Positions 16,117 to 24,623 are shown, numbered from the stretch's first letter. The stretch is DNA of 48,969 bases from Micromonospora qiuiae (GCF_016863555.1 NZ_BOPC01000066.1:1-48969), one strand, 5' to 3'. Notes: generated from the sequence alone by a model not told the origin. Numbers and translations are program-made.

Positions 16117-17739
16117 TCAGGCCAGGTTCGAGGAGCGGGGGTACGCGTCGGCCGGGTCGGTGATCACATTGACCAGGTACGGCACTCCGGCGTCGAACGC
16201 CCGTTGCAGCGCCGGACCCAGGTCGGCAGCCTTGGCGACCGTCTCCCCTGCCCCGCCGAGCGCGCTCACCACCTGGTCGTAACGCAGCTCGGGCTGGAGG
16301 TCGGCGGCGACGTCGTAGCCGTACATGGCCCGCATCGGGTGCTTCTCCAGGCCCCAGATGCCGTTGTTGCCGACCACGATGACCACCGGCAGTTGCTGCC
16401 GGGCCAGGGACTCCACGTCCATCAGCGAGAACCCGGCCGCGCCGTCGCCCATCAGCACGCAGATCTGCCGGTCCGGGTGGGTGACCCGGGCGCCCATCGC
16501 GTAGCCCATGCCGGTGCCGAGGCAGCCGTACGGGCCGGGGTCGAGCCAGGTACCGGGTTGGGCCGGCTCCAGGTAACGCCCGGCGTACGAGACGAAGTCG
16601 CCACCGTCGCCGATGGTGACCGCGTCGCTGGCGAGCACCTTGCGCAGCTCGCCGTAGATCCGGGCCGGGCGGATCGGGTCCGTCTCGGCGGCCATTTCCT
16701 CCGCGTCGCGGGCCTTCGCCGCGTCCTCCGCGGTACGCAGCTGCGCGATCCAGTCAGCGTGGTCAGCCCGGTCACCGGTGTGGTCGGCCAGCGCGGTGAG
16801 GATGGCGCGCAGGTCGCCGGCGGGCGCGGCGGCGGGCTGCACGTGCGAGGCGCGTTGGCTGGGTGCGTCGACGATGTGCACCACCTTGGCGTCGCCGAAG
16901 TCTCCGAAGGAGAGCCGGAAGTCCAGCGGCGTGCCGATGACCACGACCACGTCGGCCCCCTTCAGGGCCACCCGGCGGGCCTTGGCGAAGGCCAGCGGAT
17001 GCTCCGGCGGCAGCGCGCCGCGCCCCATGCCGTTGGTGAAGACCGGCACTCCGAGCGCCTCGGCGGCGGCGCGCAGGGCGTCCACGGCGTCACCGGCCCA
17101 GACGTCGGAGCCGGCGACGATGACCGGGCGCGCCGCGCCGGCGATCAGGGCGGCTGCGGTGGCCACCTCGTCGGGGTCGGCCTCGATCGGGGCGATGGTC
17201 GGGCCGGCCGGCACCTCGACGTCACCGGTGGAGAAGATCGCTTCGAGGGGGAAGTCGAGGAAGACCGGGCCGCGGTGCGGGGTGAGCGCGGCGTCCAGCG
17301 CGGCGGCGACGGCCCGGGGGATGTCGTCGGCGCCGAACACCGTCTCGGCGTGCTTGGTGACCGGGGCGACCAGTGGCAGATGGTCCAGCTCCTGGAGGCT
17401 GCCCGAGCCCCAGCGGAACTGCGGTGCCCGCCCGCCCAGCACCAGCACCGGCGAGGCGTTGAAGTACGCGCTGGTCAGGCCGGAGATGCCGTTGGTGACG
17501 CCGGGGCCGGCGGTGAGCACGGCGAGACCGGGGCGGCGCTGGAGCTTGGCCACCGCCTCGGCGGCGAAGACCGCGGACTGCTCGTGCCGTACGTCGTAGA
17601 TCGGAAAACCGGTCCGGTGCGCGGCGTCGTAGAGCGGGAACACGTGCCCGCCGGAGAGGGTGAACATCTCCCGCACCCCGTACGCGCGCAGCGCCGCGAG
17701 GGCGAGTTCTCCGCCGTGGCCGTCGATCCGCTCCGTCAT
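16117..17739 (-). CDS. Thiamine-diphosphate enzyme, IlvG/acetolactate synthase-like
   Basis: 540 residues with the three ThDP-enzyme domains. The N-terminal PYR domain carries the catalytic glutamate in RHEQSAVFAAEAVAK. The C-terminal PP domain carries the ThDP/Mg motif GDGAAGFSLMDVESL to NNGIWG. The start FTLSGGHVFPLYD and the segment VLGGRAPQFRWGSGSLQELD closely match M. tuberculosis Rv1820 (IlvG) as I remember it. Many relatives act as 2-hydroxyacyl-CoA lyases or oxalyl-CoA decarboxylases, so 'acetolactate synthase' is not certain. The ATG at 17739 has AGGAG at good spacing. An enoyl-CoA hydratase gene lies upstream on the same strand. Confidence 0.88.
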   Translation of the reverse strand: MTERIDGHGGELALAALRAYGVREMFTLSGGHVFPLYDAAHRTGFPIYDVRHEQSAVFAAEAVAKLQRRPGLAVLTAGPGVTNGISGLTSAYFNASPVLVLGGRAPQFRWGSGSLQELDHLPLVAPVTKHAETVFGADDIPRAVAAALDAALTPHRGPVFLDFPLEAIFSTGDVEVPAGPTIAPIEADPDEVATAAALIAGAARPVIVAGSDVWAGDAVDALRAAAEALGVPVFTNGMGRGALPPEHPLAFAKARRVALKGADVVVVIGTPLDFRLSFGDFGDAKVVHIVDAPSQRASHVQPAAAPAGDLRAILTALADHTGDRADHADWIAQLRTAEDAAKARDAEEMAAETDPIRPARIYGELRKVLASDAVTIGDGGDFVSYAGRYLEPAQPGTWLDPGPYGCLGTGMGYAMGARVTHPDRQICVLMGDGAAGFSLMDVESLARQQLPVVIVVGNNGIWGLEKHPMRAMYGYDVAADLQPELRYDQVVSALGGAGETVAKAADLGPALQRAFDAGVPYLVNVITDPADAYPRSSNLA

Positions 17740-17817
17740 GCCCGCTCCTACCTCGTCGCCCTCGTCGCCTGACCGAAGTCACACGCTACTGGCCGGTAAG
17801 GGGAATGTGAACCATCC

Positions 17818-18591
17818 TCACCGGCCGGTGAAGTCCGGCTTGCGCTTCTCGACGAAGGCCGTCATCCCCTCGCGCCGGTCCTCGGTGGCGAACAGCGCGG
17901 CGAAGAGCTGGCTCTCCCAGGCCAGGCCAGAGTTCAGGTCCATGTCCAGGCCGCCGTCGACGGCGAGCTTCGCCGCGCGCAGCGCCTGCACCGGGCCGTT
18001 GAGGTACGGCCGCACCAGCGCCACCGCGGTGTCGTAGACCTCGGCGGCCGGGGCGACCCGGTCGGCCAGGCCGATCCGCAGCGCCTCATGCGCGTCCACC
18101 ATCCGCCCGGACATGATCAGATCCTTGGCACGGGCCGGGCCGACCAGCCGGGCCAGCCGCTGGGTGCCCCCGGCGCCGGGGATGATGCCGAGCTTGATTT
18201 CGGGCTGGCCGAGCTTGGCGTCCTCGGCCACCACCCGCCAGTCACAGGCCAGCGCCAACTCGCAGCCGCCGCCGAGGGCGTAGCCGGTGATCGCGGCGAC
18301 CACCGGCTTGGGGATCCGGGCGATCGCGCCGAGCGCGCTGGACAGGTCGTTGGCCCGCTCCGCCATGTCCACATAGGACATGTCGGCCATCTCCTTGATG
18401 TCCGCGCCGGCTGCGAAGACCTTCTCCCCGCCGTACACGATGACCGCGCGGACCTGCGGGTCGGCGGTGGCCGCCGTCGCGGCGGCGCGCAACTCCTCCT
18501 GCACCTGGGTGTTGAGGGCGTTCATCGGTGGCCTCTCCAGCCGAATGGTGCCGATGCCGTCCCTGGTCTCCAGCCGCACGAACTCGCCCAC
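17818..18591 (-). CDS. Enoyl-CoA hydratase/isomerase family protein
   Basis: 257 residues, the usual crotonase length. The oxyanion-hole segments are visible: FAAGADIKEM and the GGGCELALACDWRVV block. The glutamates expected for hydratases are present in the following region (LGQPEIKLGIIPGAGGTQRLAR). The start is GTG at 18591 (MGEFVRLETRDGIGTIRLER) with AGGAAGG/AGGGG upstream. The frame stays open to 19059, but that extension overlaps the opposite-strand gene and is not coding. The product likely hydrates trans-2-enoyl-CoA in fatty-acid or amino-acid breakdown. Confidence 0.93.
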   Translation of the reverse strand: MGEFVRLETRDGIGTIRLERPPMNALNTQVQEELRAAATAATADPQVRAVIVYGGEKVFAAGADIKEMADMSYVDMAERANDLSSALGAIARIPKPVVAAITGYALGGGCELALACDWRVVAEDAKLGQPEIKLGIIPGAGGTQRLARLVGPARAKDLIMSGRMVDAHEALRIGLADRVAPAAEVYDTAVALVRPYLNGPVQALRAAKLAVDGGLDMDLNSGLAWESQLFAALFATEDRREGMTAFVEKRKPDFTGR

Positions 18592-18690
18592 GCTGCCCCT
18601 GCCTTCCTCGTCGAAGTCGCGTGCCAACCTTACGACCTGGCCTTGTCGGCACGTACCCTGGTGCCAATCCCACGACCCGGAGTTCCCGTG

Positions 18691-19164
18691 ATGGTCACGT
18701 ACTACGACGACAGGTCCGTGCGGATCACCTCCGTCGCGGTCACCGTCGACGGCGACGCCTACCCGCTGACCGAGATCACCGAGGTCTGGCATCACCGGGG
18801 CAGCCGGTCGTGGCGGGTGCTGGCCGGTCGGGGCGCACTCGGCGCGGCGATGATCGGCCCCGTGGTGGCCGCAGTCGCCGGCATCGCGCTCGCCGTCTGG
18901 CTCGACGGATCGGCGACCCTCACCGTCGCCATCATCGGTGTCTCCATCCTCACCGGGCTGGCCGCCGGGCCGCTCGCCGACCAGCTCTTCGAGCACTTCG
19001 ACCGCTCGTACGCCCGGGGCAGCCGCCCCCGGGAGGTCTGGATCCGCTGGCGCGGCCACCCGGTCCGGCTGCTGCGCACCCCCGACGCCCTACGCTTCGG
19101 CCAGATCTACCGCGCCCTGCAACGCGCCCTCGAAGCCGAGATGAAAGGAAGGGCACCCTATTAA
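18691..19164 (+). CDS. Two-TM membrane protein, first of a tandem paralogue pair (DUF6232-like)
   Basis: 157 residues starting MVTYYDDRSVRITSVAVTVD, with a GGAG at proper spacing. A beta-rich N-terminus is followed by two membrane helices (about 50-73 and 76-95) and a conserved C-terminal segment LLRTPDALRFGQIYRALQRA. The gene at 19240 shares the same layout and the same end motif. The overall pattern resembles the DUF6232 family of actinobacteria; that assignment is from memory. The stop codon lies inside a 20-bp dispersed repeat (19146-19165). Confidence 0.8.
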   Translation: MVTYYDDRSVRITSVAVTVDGDAYPLTEITEVWHHRGSRSWRVLAGRGALGAAMIGPVVAAVAGIALAVWLDGSATLTVAIIGVSILTGLAAGPLADQLFEHFDRSYARGSRPREVWIRWRGHPVRLLRTPDALRFGQIYRALQRALEAEMKGRAPY

Positions 19165-19196
19165 CGCCTCGTGTATAGGAAGGGCCCCTTTTTAAC
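19146..19196 (+). repeat. Dimeric dispersed repeat, 31-bp period (copy 1)
   Basis: AGGAAGGGCACCCTATTAAC at 19146-19165 and AGGAAGGGCCCCTTTTTAAC at 19177-19196, exactly 31 bp apart. The first is followed by GCCT, the second by AGCC. The same two-copy arrangement with the same spacing and flanks occurs inverted at 23625-23675. It spans the stop codon of one gene and the leader of the next. Confidence 0.92.
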
Positions 19197-19239
19197 AGCC
19201 TCAGCTACACGGGTTGCCCAGGGATGCTTAGGCTTAGTG

Positions 19240-19722
19240 ATGGTGCTCTATTACCGAGACGACGCGGTGCAGGTCACCTCGGACTCGATCCAGGCGGGCG
19301 GACAGGTCATCCCGATCAACGAAGTCACCTACGTCTGGCACCAGAAAGGGCGCACCACGCTGGCCGTACGAGGTCGGGTGCTCGGTCGGGGCGTACTGGT
19401 GCTGCTGCTGTCCCTGCCGCCGCTGGTCGGGCTGGTCTGCGTACTCTCGCTGGCCTGGTCTGCGCAGGACCGGGGCGAGTGGCTGCCGGCGCTGGTCGTG
19501 CTGGTGGCCTGCGTGGTCATCGCGTTGGCGTTGACGCCGTTCCTGGAGATCCCGCTCGGTTGGCTGGACCGCTCGTACGAGCGCGGCAACCGGGTGCACG
19601 AGCTCTGGATGCAGTACCGAGGACAGGAGGTGCTGGTGCTGCGCACACCGGACGCCCTGCGCTTCGGGCAGATCTACCGGGCGGTGCAGCGGGCCGTGGA
19701 GCACGACACCCCGGGCCGGTGA
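19240..19722 (+). CDS. Two-TM membrane protein, second of the paralogue pair (DUF6232-like)
   Basis: 160 residues from MVLYYRDDAVQVTSDSIQAG. The upstream extension of the frame to 19171 runs through the repeat and is rejected. It has the same build as the gene before it: a short beta-rich start, two membrane helices (about 43-66 and 76-97), then RSYERGNRVHELWMQYRGQE and LRTPDALRFGQIYRAVQRAV. The two proteins are clearly homologous but diverged. A bidirectional hairpin at 19732-19765 closes this gene and the convergent amidase. The function is unknown. Confidence 0.8.
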   Translation: MVLYYRDDAVQVTSDSIQAGGQVIPINEVTYVWHQKGRTTLAVRGRVLGRGVLVLLLSLPPLVGLVCVLSLAWSAQDRGEWLPALVVLVACVVIALALTPFLEIPLGWLDRSYERGNRVHELWMQYRGQEVLVLRTPDALRFGQIYRAVQRAVEHDTPGR

Positions 19723-19731
19723 CCGACAGCA

Positions 19732-19765
19732 GTGGTGGCCGAGCGCGATTGCACCCGGCCACCAC
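19732..19765. terminator. Bidirectional terminator between convergent genes
   Basis: GTGGTGGCC at 19732-19740 pairs with GGCCACCAC at 19757-19765, loop 16 bases. It fills most of the 47-base gap between the stop at 19722 (plus) and the amidase stop at 19770 (minus). Confidence 0.7.
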
Positions 19766-19769
19766 CACC

Positions 19770-21401
19770 TCACTGGGTGAGTTCGGCGACCTGCTCAGCG
19801 GTCAACCGAGGCGCGTCCGCGATGGCGGCCCGATGCGTCCCGGCGACGGCCGGCGGATCGGCCGGTCGACGAAGGTGCCAGTCCGTCACCGCCTGGTACG
19901 CCGCGACCACCGACAGAAGCCGGTCCTCGGCGTACGGCAGGCCACCGAGGATGGTGCCGATGGGCATCCCGGCAGCGGTTGCCCCGATCGGGAACGCGAT
20001 CTCCGGCAGGCCCAGGATGTCGAAGGGCAGCGGGCCGGTCTGCACCACCACGTCGCAGTGCTCGAAGAGGCCGTCGAGCACCCGCTCCATCAGCAGCAGC
20101 TTGGCCCGCTGGCCGGTGATGAACTCGTTGCCGCCCAGCAGCGCCCCCTGTAGCCAACTGGTCACGGCCACCCCGAAGCCGCGCAGGTCCGTACGCAGGT
20201 ACGGCATGAACGGCTCGCTGCGCTCCGGCAGCCGGATGTTGTTGAAGGTGGTCCCGGTCAGCTCGTTCCATCCCTCCGGGAGGGACACGTCCACCAGCGT
20301 GACGCCGGGGATCGCAGCGAGTTGGGCCAGGTACGCCTGCCGGGCCAGCGCGGTGGCCGAGGTGCCGTTGGCGAAGCCGGGCAGCACCCCGATCCGGGTG
20401 TCCCAGCGCAGCCTGACCCGCCGTCCCCGGCGCACCGGGGTGGCCGCGGCGATCAGGTCGGGTACGTCGGGCAGCCCCTGGCTGCGCGGGTCGGCGGGGT
20501 CCTCGCCGGCCATCGCGGTCAGCATGATGGCGGCGTCCTTGGCATCGCGGGCCAACGGGCCCGGATGGTCGCGGGTGTAGCTGAGCGGGATGATGCCGGC
20601 CGCCGAGATCCGACCCATGGTCGGCTTGAGTCCGGTCAGGTTCTGCGCGTTCGACGGGCTGGTGATCGAGCCGCCGGTCTGGGTTCCGATGCCCGAGGTG
20701 GCCATCCGGCCGGCCACCGCCGTCGCGGTACCGGTGGACGATCCGCCCGGGTCGGTGTTGCGGTTGGTCGGCGCCCAGGCGTTCACCGTGGTGATCACAC
20801 CTGCCGGCGTGGTGGCACGGGTGGTCGCCAGCGGGCCCATCTGCGTCTTGCCGAGCACAATCGCGCCGCCTGCCCTCAGCCGCGCCACGGCGGTCGCGTC
20901 GTAGGGCGGCCGGAAGTCCTTGAACAGGAAGGAGTTGGCGGTGGTCAGCACCCCTTCGGTGTAGAAGTTGTCCTTGATGGCCAGCGGGATGCCGTGCAGC
21001 GCGCCGTGTCGCGGCCGACGGCGGGCATCTCGCGCCGCCGCGATCGCCGCATCGGCGAGCACCAGGTTGAAGGCCTGGTAGCGGTCGTCGTACGCGGTGA
21101 TACGCGCCAGGTACGCCTCGACCAGTTGTTCGGGGGTGAGCTTGTCGGCCCGGATGAGCCAGGCGGCCTCGGCGATGGTGAGTTCGCTCGGGTCGGCGAT
21201 CGCCTCCGGCCGCGGCTTGACGTAGGCGTCGGGGTGGTCCAGCGCCTTCATGCCCGTACGGTTCGCCGACAACGGGCTGCTCGCCCCGGCCATCGAGGGA
21301 AGCGCGACAGTGGTCCCCACGGCAGAGGCCGTGGCCAGCGCGGCGGCGCGGGCCAGGAAGGCCCGACGATCGATCGAACGGTCGAGTGGTTGAGCGGTCA
21401 T
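19770..21401 (-). CDS. Tat-exported amidase (amidase-signature family)
   Basis: 543 residues. The N-terminus MTAQPLDRSIDRRAFLARAA with its double arginine followed by a hydrophobic stretch looks like a Tat signal (DRRAFLA), ending near GASS. The amidase-signature triad is present: Lys in PLAIKDNFYTEG, cis-Ser in PGGSSTGTATA and Ser in QTGGSITSPSN. The C-terminal half is complete. The ATG at 21401 overlaps the stop of the small upstream gene in ATGA, so the two are coupled. The substrate is unknown; export suggests an extracellular amide or a cell-wall compound. Confidence 0.92.
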   Translation of the reverse strand: MTAQPLDRSIDRRAFLARAAALATASAVGTTVALPSMAGASSPLSANRTGMKALDHPDAYVKPRPEAIADPSELTIAEAAWLIRADKLTPEQLVEAYLARITAYDDRYQAFNLVLADAAIAAARDARRRPRHGALHGIPLAIKDNFYTEGVLTTANSFLFKDFRPPYDATAVARLRAGGAIVLGKTQMGPLATTRATTPAGVITTVNAWAPTNRNTDPGGSSTGTATAVAGRMATSGIGTQTGGSITSPSNAQNLTGLKPTMGRISAAGIIPLSYTRDHPGPLARDAKDAAIMLTAMAGEDPADPRSQGLPDVPDLIAAATPVRRGRRVRLRWDTRIGVLPGFANGTSATALARQAYLAQLAAIPGVTLVDVSLPEGWNELTGTTFNNIRLPERSEPFMPYLRTDLRGFGVAVTSWLQGALLGGNEFITGQRAKLLLMERVLDGLFEHCDVVVQTGPLPFDILGLPEIAFPIGATAAGMPIGTILGGLPYAEDRLLSVVAAYQAVTDWHLRRPADPPAVAGTHRAAIADAPRLTAEQVAELTQ

Positions 21402-21700
21402 GCCTTCCACCATTCGGTGCTGTTCGAGGGGTACAGGATCGGGGCGCGCTGCTGTGACAGCGCCTTCGCGGTGTCCGGGTCGTCCGCCCCGGGCGTCGGC
21501 AACTGGTACGCGGCCAGCGTCGCCACGGTGCCGCGCAGGAACGAGCGCAGCGAGGCGAGCACCGAGTCCCGGCCCGGCGAGCCGGTTTCCGGGTCGGCGG
21601 TGGTGCCGGGCGGAAGTTGATCGAGGTCGATGCCGAGGGCGGCGAGCCGGGCCCGGATCAGGATGTTCAGCTCAGCATCGGTCGGCGGAGTAGGCGCCAT
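21398..21700 (-). CDS. Small protein coupled to the amidase, unknown function
   Basis: 100 residues, MAPTPPTDAELNILIRARLA at the start, helical with a Pro/Asp-rich centre and a C-terminal PSNSTEWWKA. No signal peptide or membrane segment. The ATG at 21700 has a strong GGAGGAG 5 bases upstream. Its stop overlaps the amidase start (ATGA). The tight coupling suggests a subunit, a regulatory partner or a dedicated chaperone of the exported amidase; this is inference only. Confidence 0.8.
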   Translation of the reverse strand: MAPTPPTDAELNILIRARLAALGIDLDQLPPGTTADPETGSPGRDSVLASLRSFLRGTVATLAAYQLPTPGADDPDTAKALSQQRAPILYPSNSTEWWKA

Positions 21701-21866
21701 GGTGCTCCTCCAGGTGCTGATCGGCGATGGCGGTGATCCACAGTGACCCGAAACTAGGCGGCTCGCCGTCGCCCAGGTCGATGCCGATCATGGAATTGAG
21801 CAACATTTGACCTGGCTCTGCACCGGCCGTCGGCGTCACGCGCCGGCCTGGCGCACACTTGACTCC

Positions 21867-22622
21867 ATGCCGATCCCCTTTCCCCGGCCGGCCGCGGTCG
21901 TCGGTCTCACCCGTTCCGCCCTCGACCAGGCCACCGCCTTCGCCGCGCTCCCGGCCCGGGCGTTCGCCGTGCTGGACGGGGTGGAGGCGCTGCTGGCCCG
22001 GATCAACGGGGTGGTGGACCGGGTCGAGCAGACCCTCGACCGCACCGAGCAGATGCTCACCGACGCCGAGCACGCGGTCCGCGAGGTGGCGGTGATCAGT
22101 GCCGCCGCCACCGCCGCCGTGGACAACGCCACCGAGATCGCCGCGGCGGCGGCTGTGGTGATCGGCGAGGTCGAACAGGTGTCGGCCGCCGCCGGGGCGG
22201 CGGTCGCGCAGGCCGACCGCGTGGCCCAGGCGGCAGCGGGCGTGATCGACACCGCGGAGGGGGTTTCCGGCCGGGCGGCCACCACGGTGGGGGTGGCGGC
22301 CGAGGCAGCGGCCACCGCCGCCGAACTGCTGGAGGCGTACGAGCCGGCGCTGCGGCGGGCCGCCCCGATGGCCGACCACTTCGTCGAGCAGCTCAGTCAC
22401 GAGGAGGTGGCCGCGGCGATCCGACTGGTCGACGAGTTGCCGAAGCTCCGGCAGCACCTCACCTCGGACATCCTGCCCATCCTGGCCACCCTGGACCGAG
22501 TCGGCCCGGACCTGCACGACCTGCTCGACGTGACCCGGGATCTCAAGCTCGCCGTGGCCGGCATTCCCGGCCTGGCGATGCTGCGCCGCCGGGGCGAGAA
22601 GCTCAGCGACAGCGCCGAATGA
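21867..22622 (+). CDS. Ala-rich helical (coiled-coil-like) protein
   Basis: 251 residues from MPIPFPRPAAVVGLTRSALD. Residues about 30-160 form a long Ala/Val-rich amphipathic helix with heptad-like spacing (VEALLARINGVVDRVEQTLD, then repeated AAA blocks), recalling apolipoprotein-like or membrane-curvature helices. The C-terminal part (LVDELPKLRQHLTSDILPIL to VTRDLKLAVAGIPGLAMLRR) is a separate amphipathic domain. No catalytic motif is seen. It is divergent from the amidase pair across a 166-base gap and convergent with rbsK. Confidence 0.8.
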   Translation: MPIPFPRPAAVVGLTRSALDQATAFAALPARAFAVLDGVEALLARINGVVDRVEQTLDRTEQMLTDAEHAVREVAVISAAATAAVDNATEIAAAAAVVIGEVEQVSAAAGAAVAQADRVAQAAAGVIDTAEGVSGRAATTVGVAAEAAATAAELLEAYEPALRRAAPMADHFVEQLSHEEVAAAIRLVDELPKLRQHLTSDILPILATLDRVGPDLHDLLDVTRDLKLAVAGIPGLAMLRRRGEKLSDSAE

Positions 22623-22697
22623 CAGCACCGGCGCGCGGCGGGTGAGCTTCCGCTGACGTACGCCAAACCAGCCAGCACCGCCGCGCGGCGGCTGAGC
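22623..22697. repeat. Pair of 50-bp-spaced GC-rich repeats between convergent genes
   Basis: CAGCACCGGCGCGCGGCGGG at 22623 and CAGCACCGCCGCGCGGCGGC at 22673 are direct copies with few differences, 50 bp apart. Each contains a self-complementary CGCGCG/CCGCGCGG core, so each may form a short hairpin that ends one of the two convergent genes. Confidence 0.6.
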
Positions 22698-22700
22698 CGC

Positions 22701-23600
22701 TCAGGGCGCGGGTGAGTACAGTTCGTCGATCTCGGCGCGGCGGGGCAGTGACACGCTCGCGCCGAGCCGGCGGACGCAGGCGGCGCCGGCCGCCGCGGCC
22801 CAACGCACCGCGTCGACCAGGTGACGGCCCTCGCCCCAGGCCACGGCGAGCGCGCCGGTGAACGCGTCCCCGGCGGCGGTCGAGTCGACCGTCTCCACCG
22901 ACACGGCGGAAACGTGCACGGCGGTGCCGTCCCGGTCGCCGTACCAGGCGCCCTGCGCGCCGAGGGTGAGCACCGCTCGGGGCACCAGGTCGAGCAGGGC
23001 GTACGGCTCCTCCCGGCCACGGCCGGTGTACGCCTGTGCCTCGTTCTCGTTGACCACCAGCAGGTCCACGGCGGCGAGCAGCTCCGGCGGGAGCGGGACG
23101 GCGGGCGCCGCGTTGAGCACCACCCGGGTCCCGGCGGCGCGGGCGGCCACGGCGGCCTCGGCCACCGTCTCGACCGGGATCTCCAACTGCGCGACCAGCA
23201 CGTCGGCGTCGCGTACGACGGCGAGTTCGGGCTCGGTGAGCGCGGTCAGCGAGGCGTTCGCGCCCGGCGTCACCAGGATCGCGTTCTCCCCCTCGGCGTT
23301 GACCATGACCAGGGCCACCCCGGAGGTACCGTATGTGACGCGCAGTTGGCTGGTGTCGACGCCGGCGGCGGTGATCCGGGCCCGCAGGGTCACGCCGAAG
23401 GAGTCCGAGCCGATCGCACCGAGGAAGGAGCAGTCGGCGCCCGCCCGGGTGGCGGCGATGGCCTGGTTGGCGCCTTTGCCGCCGGGCACCATGACGAAGT
23501 CGGTGCCGAGCATCGTCTCGCCTGGCCGGGGCAGGGCCGGGGCGGTGGCGACCAGGTCCATGTTCGCGCTGCCCACCACGACGACGCGGGGCTGTCGCAC
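22701..23600 (-). CDS. rbsK: Ribokinase
   Basis: 299 residues of the PfkB family; phosphorylates D-ribose with ATP. The ribose-binding start VVVGSANMDLVATAPALPRP, the PGGKGANQAIAA block (39-50) and the ATP/anion-hole motif DSTAAGDAFTGA with catalytic Asp245 are all present. The start is GTG at 23600 with AGGAGGT upstream. No ribose transporter or RbsR gene is next to it, so the sugar may come from nucleoside turnover or a distant transporter. Confidence 0.92.
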   Translation of the reverse strand: MRQPRVVVVGSANMDLVATAPALPRPGETMLGTDFVMVPGGKGANQAIAATRAGADCSFLGAIGSDSFGVTLRARITAAGVDTSQLRVTYGTSGVALVMVNAEGENAILVTPGANASLTALTEPELAVVRDADVLVAQLEIPVETVAEAAVAARAAGTRVVLNAAPAVPLPPELLAAVDLLVVNENEAQAYTGRGREEPYALLDLVPRAVLTLGAQGAWYGDRDGTAVHVSAVSVETVDSTAAGDAFTGALAVAWGEGRHLVDAVRWAAAAGAACVRRLGASVSLPRRAEIDELYSPAP

Positions 23601-23624
23601 GGCGACCTCCTGGCGGTTGTGGCT

Positions 23625-23675
23625 GTTAATAGGGGGCCCTTCCTCTACCGCAGGCGTTAATAGGGGGCCCTTCCT
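23625..23675 (-). repeat. Dimeric dispersed repeat, 31-bp period (copy 2, inverted)
   Basis: GTTAATAGGGGGCCCTTCCT occurs at 23625-23644 and again at 23656-23675, exactly 31 bp apart. It is the inverted form of the pair at 19146-19196, with the same GGCTGTTAA and AGGCGTTAA flanks. It sits in the 81-base gap between the ABC ATPase stop and the rbsK start. Confidence 0.92.
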
Positions 23676-23681
23676 TACACC

Positions 23682-24524
23682 TCAGGCGGCGCGGGCGGTG
23701 TAGCGCCGCCGGGTGCGCTCGACGAGCAGCGGCAGGCCGAAGGTCTTGGTGAGGTTGTCGGGGGTGAGGGTGTCCTCCAGCAGGCCCTGGGCCATCACGG
23801 CGCCCTCGCGCAGCAGCAGCGCGTGGGTGAAGCCGGGCGGGATCTCCTCCACGTGGTGGGTGACCAGCACCAGCGCCGGGGCGTCGGGGTCCTGCGCCAG
23901 TTCGGCGAGGCGGGCCACCAGCTCCTCCCGGCCGCCCAGGTCCAGCCCGGCCGCCGGTTCGTCGAGCAGCAGCAGCTCCGGGTCGGTCATCAGCGCGCGG
24001 GCGATCTGCACCCGCTTGCGCTCACCCTCCGACAGGGTGCCGTACGTCCGGTCGGCCAGCGCGCCGACGCCGAGTTGGTCGAGCAGTGCGCGGGCGCGGG
24101 CCTCGTCGGCCGGGTCGTAGTTCTCCCGCCAACGGCCGACAACCGACCAGGCGGCGGTCATCACCACGTCGCGGACCCGCTCGTCGGTGGGCAGACGCTC
24201 GGCGAGCGCGGCGGTGGTCAGGCCGATGCGGGTACGCAGTTCGGTGAGGTCGGTGCGGCCGATCCGCTCCCCCAGCACGTGCGCGGTGCCGGTGGTGGGG
24301 TGCAGTCGACCGGCGGCGAGGTTGAGCAGGGTGGTCTTGCCGGCGCCGTTGGGCCCCAGCACCACCCAGCGTTCGTCCAGTTCCACCCGCCAGTCCACGT
24401 CGTGCAGCAGGGCGGTGCCGGACCGGCGTACGTCGACGCCGTCGAGGCTGACCACCAGATCCGCGTCCACGGGCGAGGGGGCGGCTGCGGCGCCGGCGGC
24501 GCCGGGGATCAGGCTTCCAGTCAC
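23682..24524 (-). CDS. ABC transporter ATP-binding protein
   Basis: About 280 residues. Walker A GPNGAGKTTLLNLAAG, the ABC signature LSEGERKRVQIARAL and Walker B LLLLDEPAAGLD followed by the H-loop LVTHHVEEI are all intact. No permease is next to it on this strand. Relatives of this type (the YlmA/ModF-like soluble group) often stand alone. The start is uncertain: GTG at 24524 is chosen, TTG at 24536 would add four residues, and neither has a clear Shine-Dalgarno. It is divergent from the next ABC operon across about 100 bases. Confidence 0.9.
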   Translation of the reverse strand: MTGSLIPGAAGAAAAPSPVDADLVVSLDGVDVRRSGTALLHDVDWRVELDERWVVLGPNGAGKTTLLNLAAGRLHPTTGTAHVLGERIGRTDLTELRTRIGLTTAALAERLPTDERVRDVVMTAAWSVVGRWRENYDPADEARARALLDQLGVGALADRTYGTLSEGERKRVQIARALMTDPELLLLDEPAAGLDLGGREELVARLAELAQDPDAPALVLVTHHVEEIPPGFTHALLLREGAVMAQGLLEDTLTPDNLTKTFGLPLLVERTRRRYTARAA

Positions 24525-24623
24525 CTGCCCATCCAATCACGCACGACCGACCGGTCCCCACCGGCGTACGAGGTGGCCGTATGGTGAGGCGCCGTGTCGT
24601 TGCTCACCCCATCCGGAGGGATC

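Noticed and set aside
18592..19059. N-terminal extension of the enoyl-CoA hydratase
   Set aside because: The extension lacks similarity to crotonases, overlaps a convincing gene on the other strand, and a ribosome site supports the GTG at 18591.
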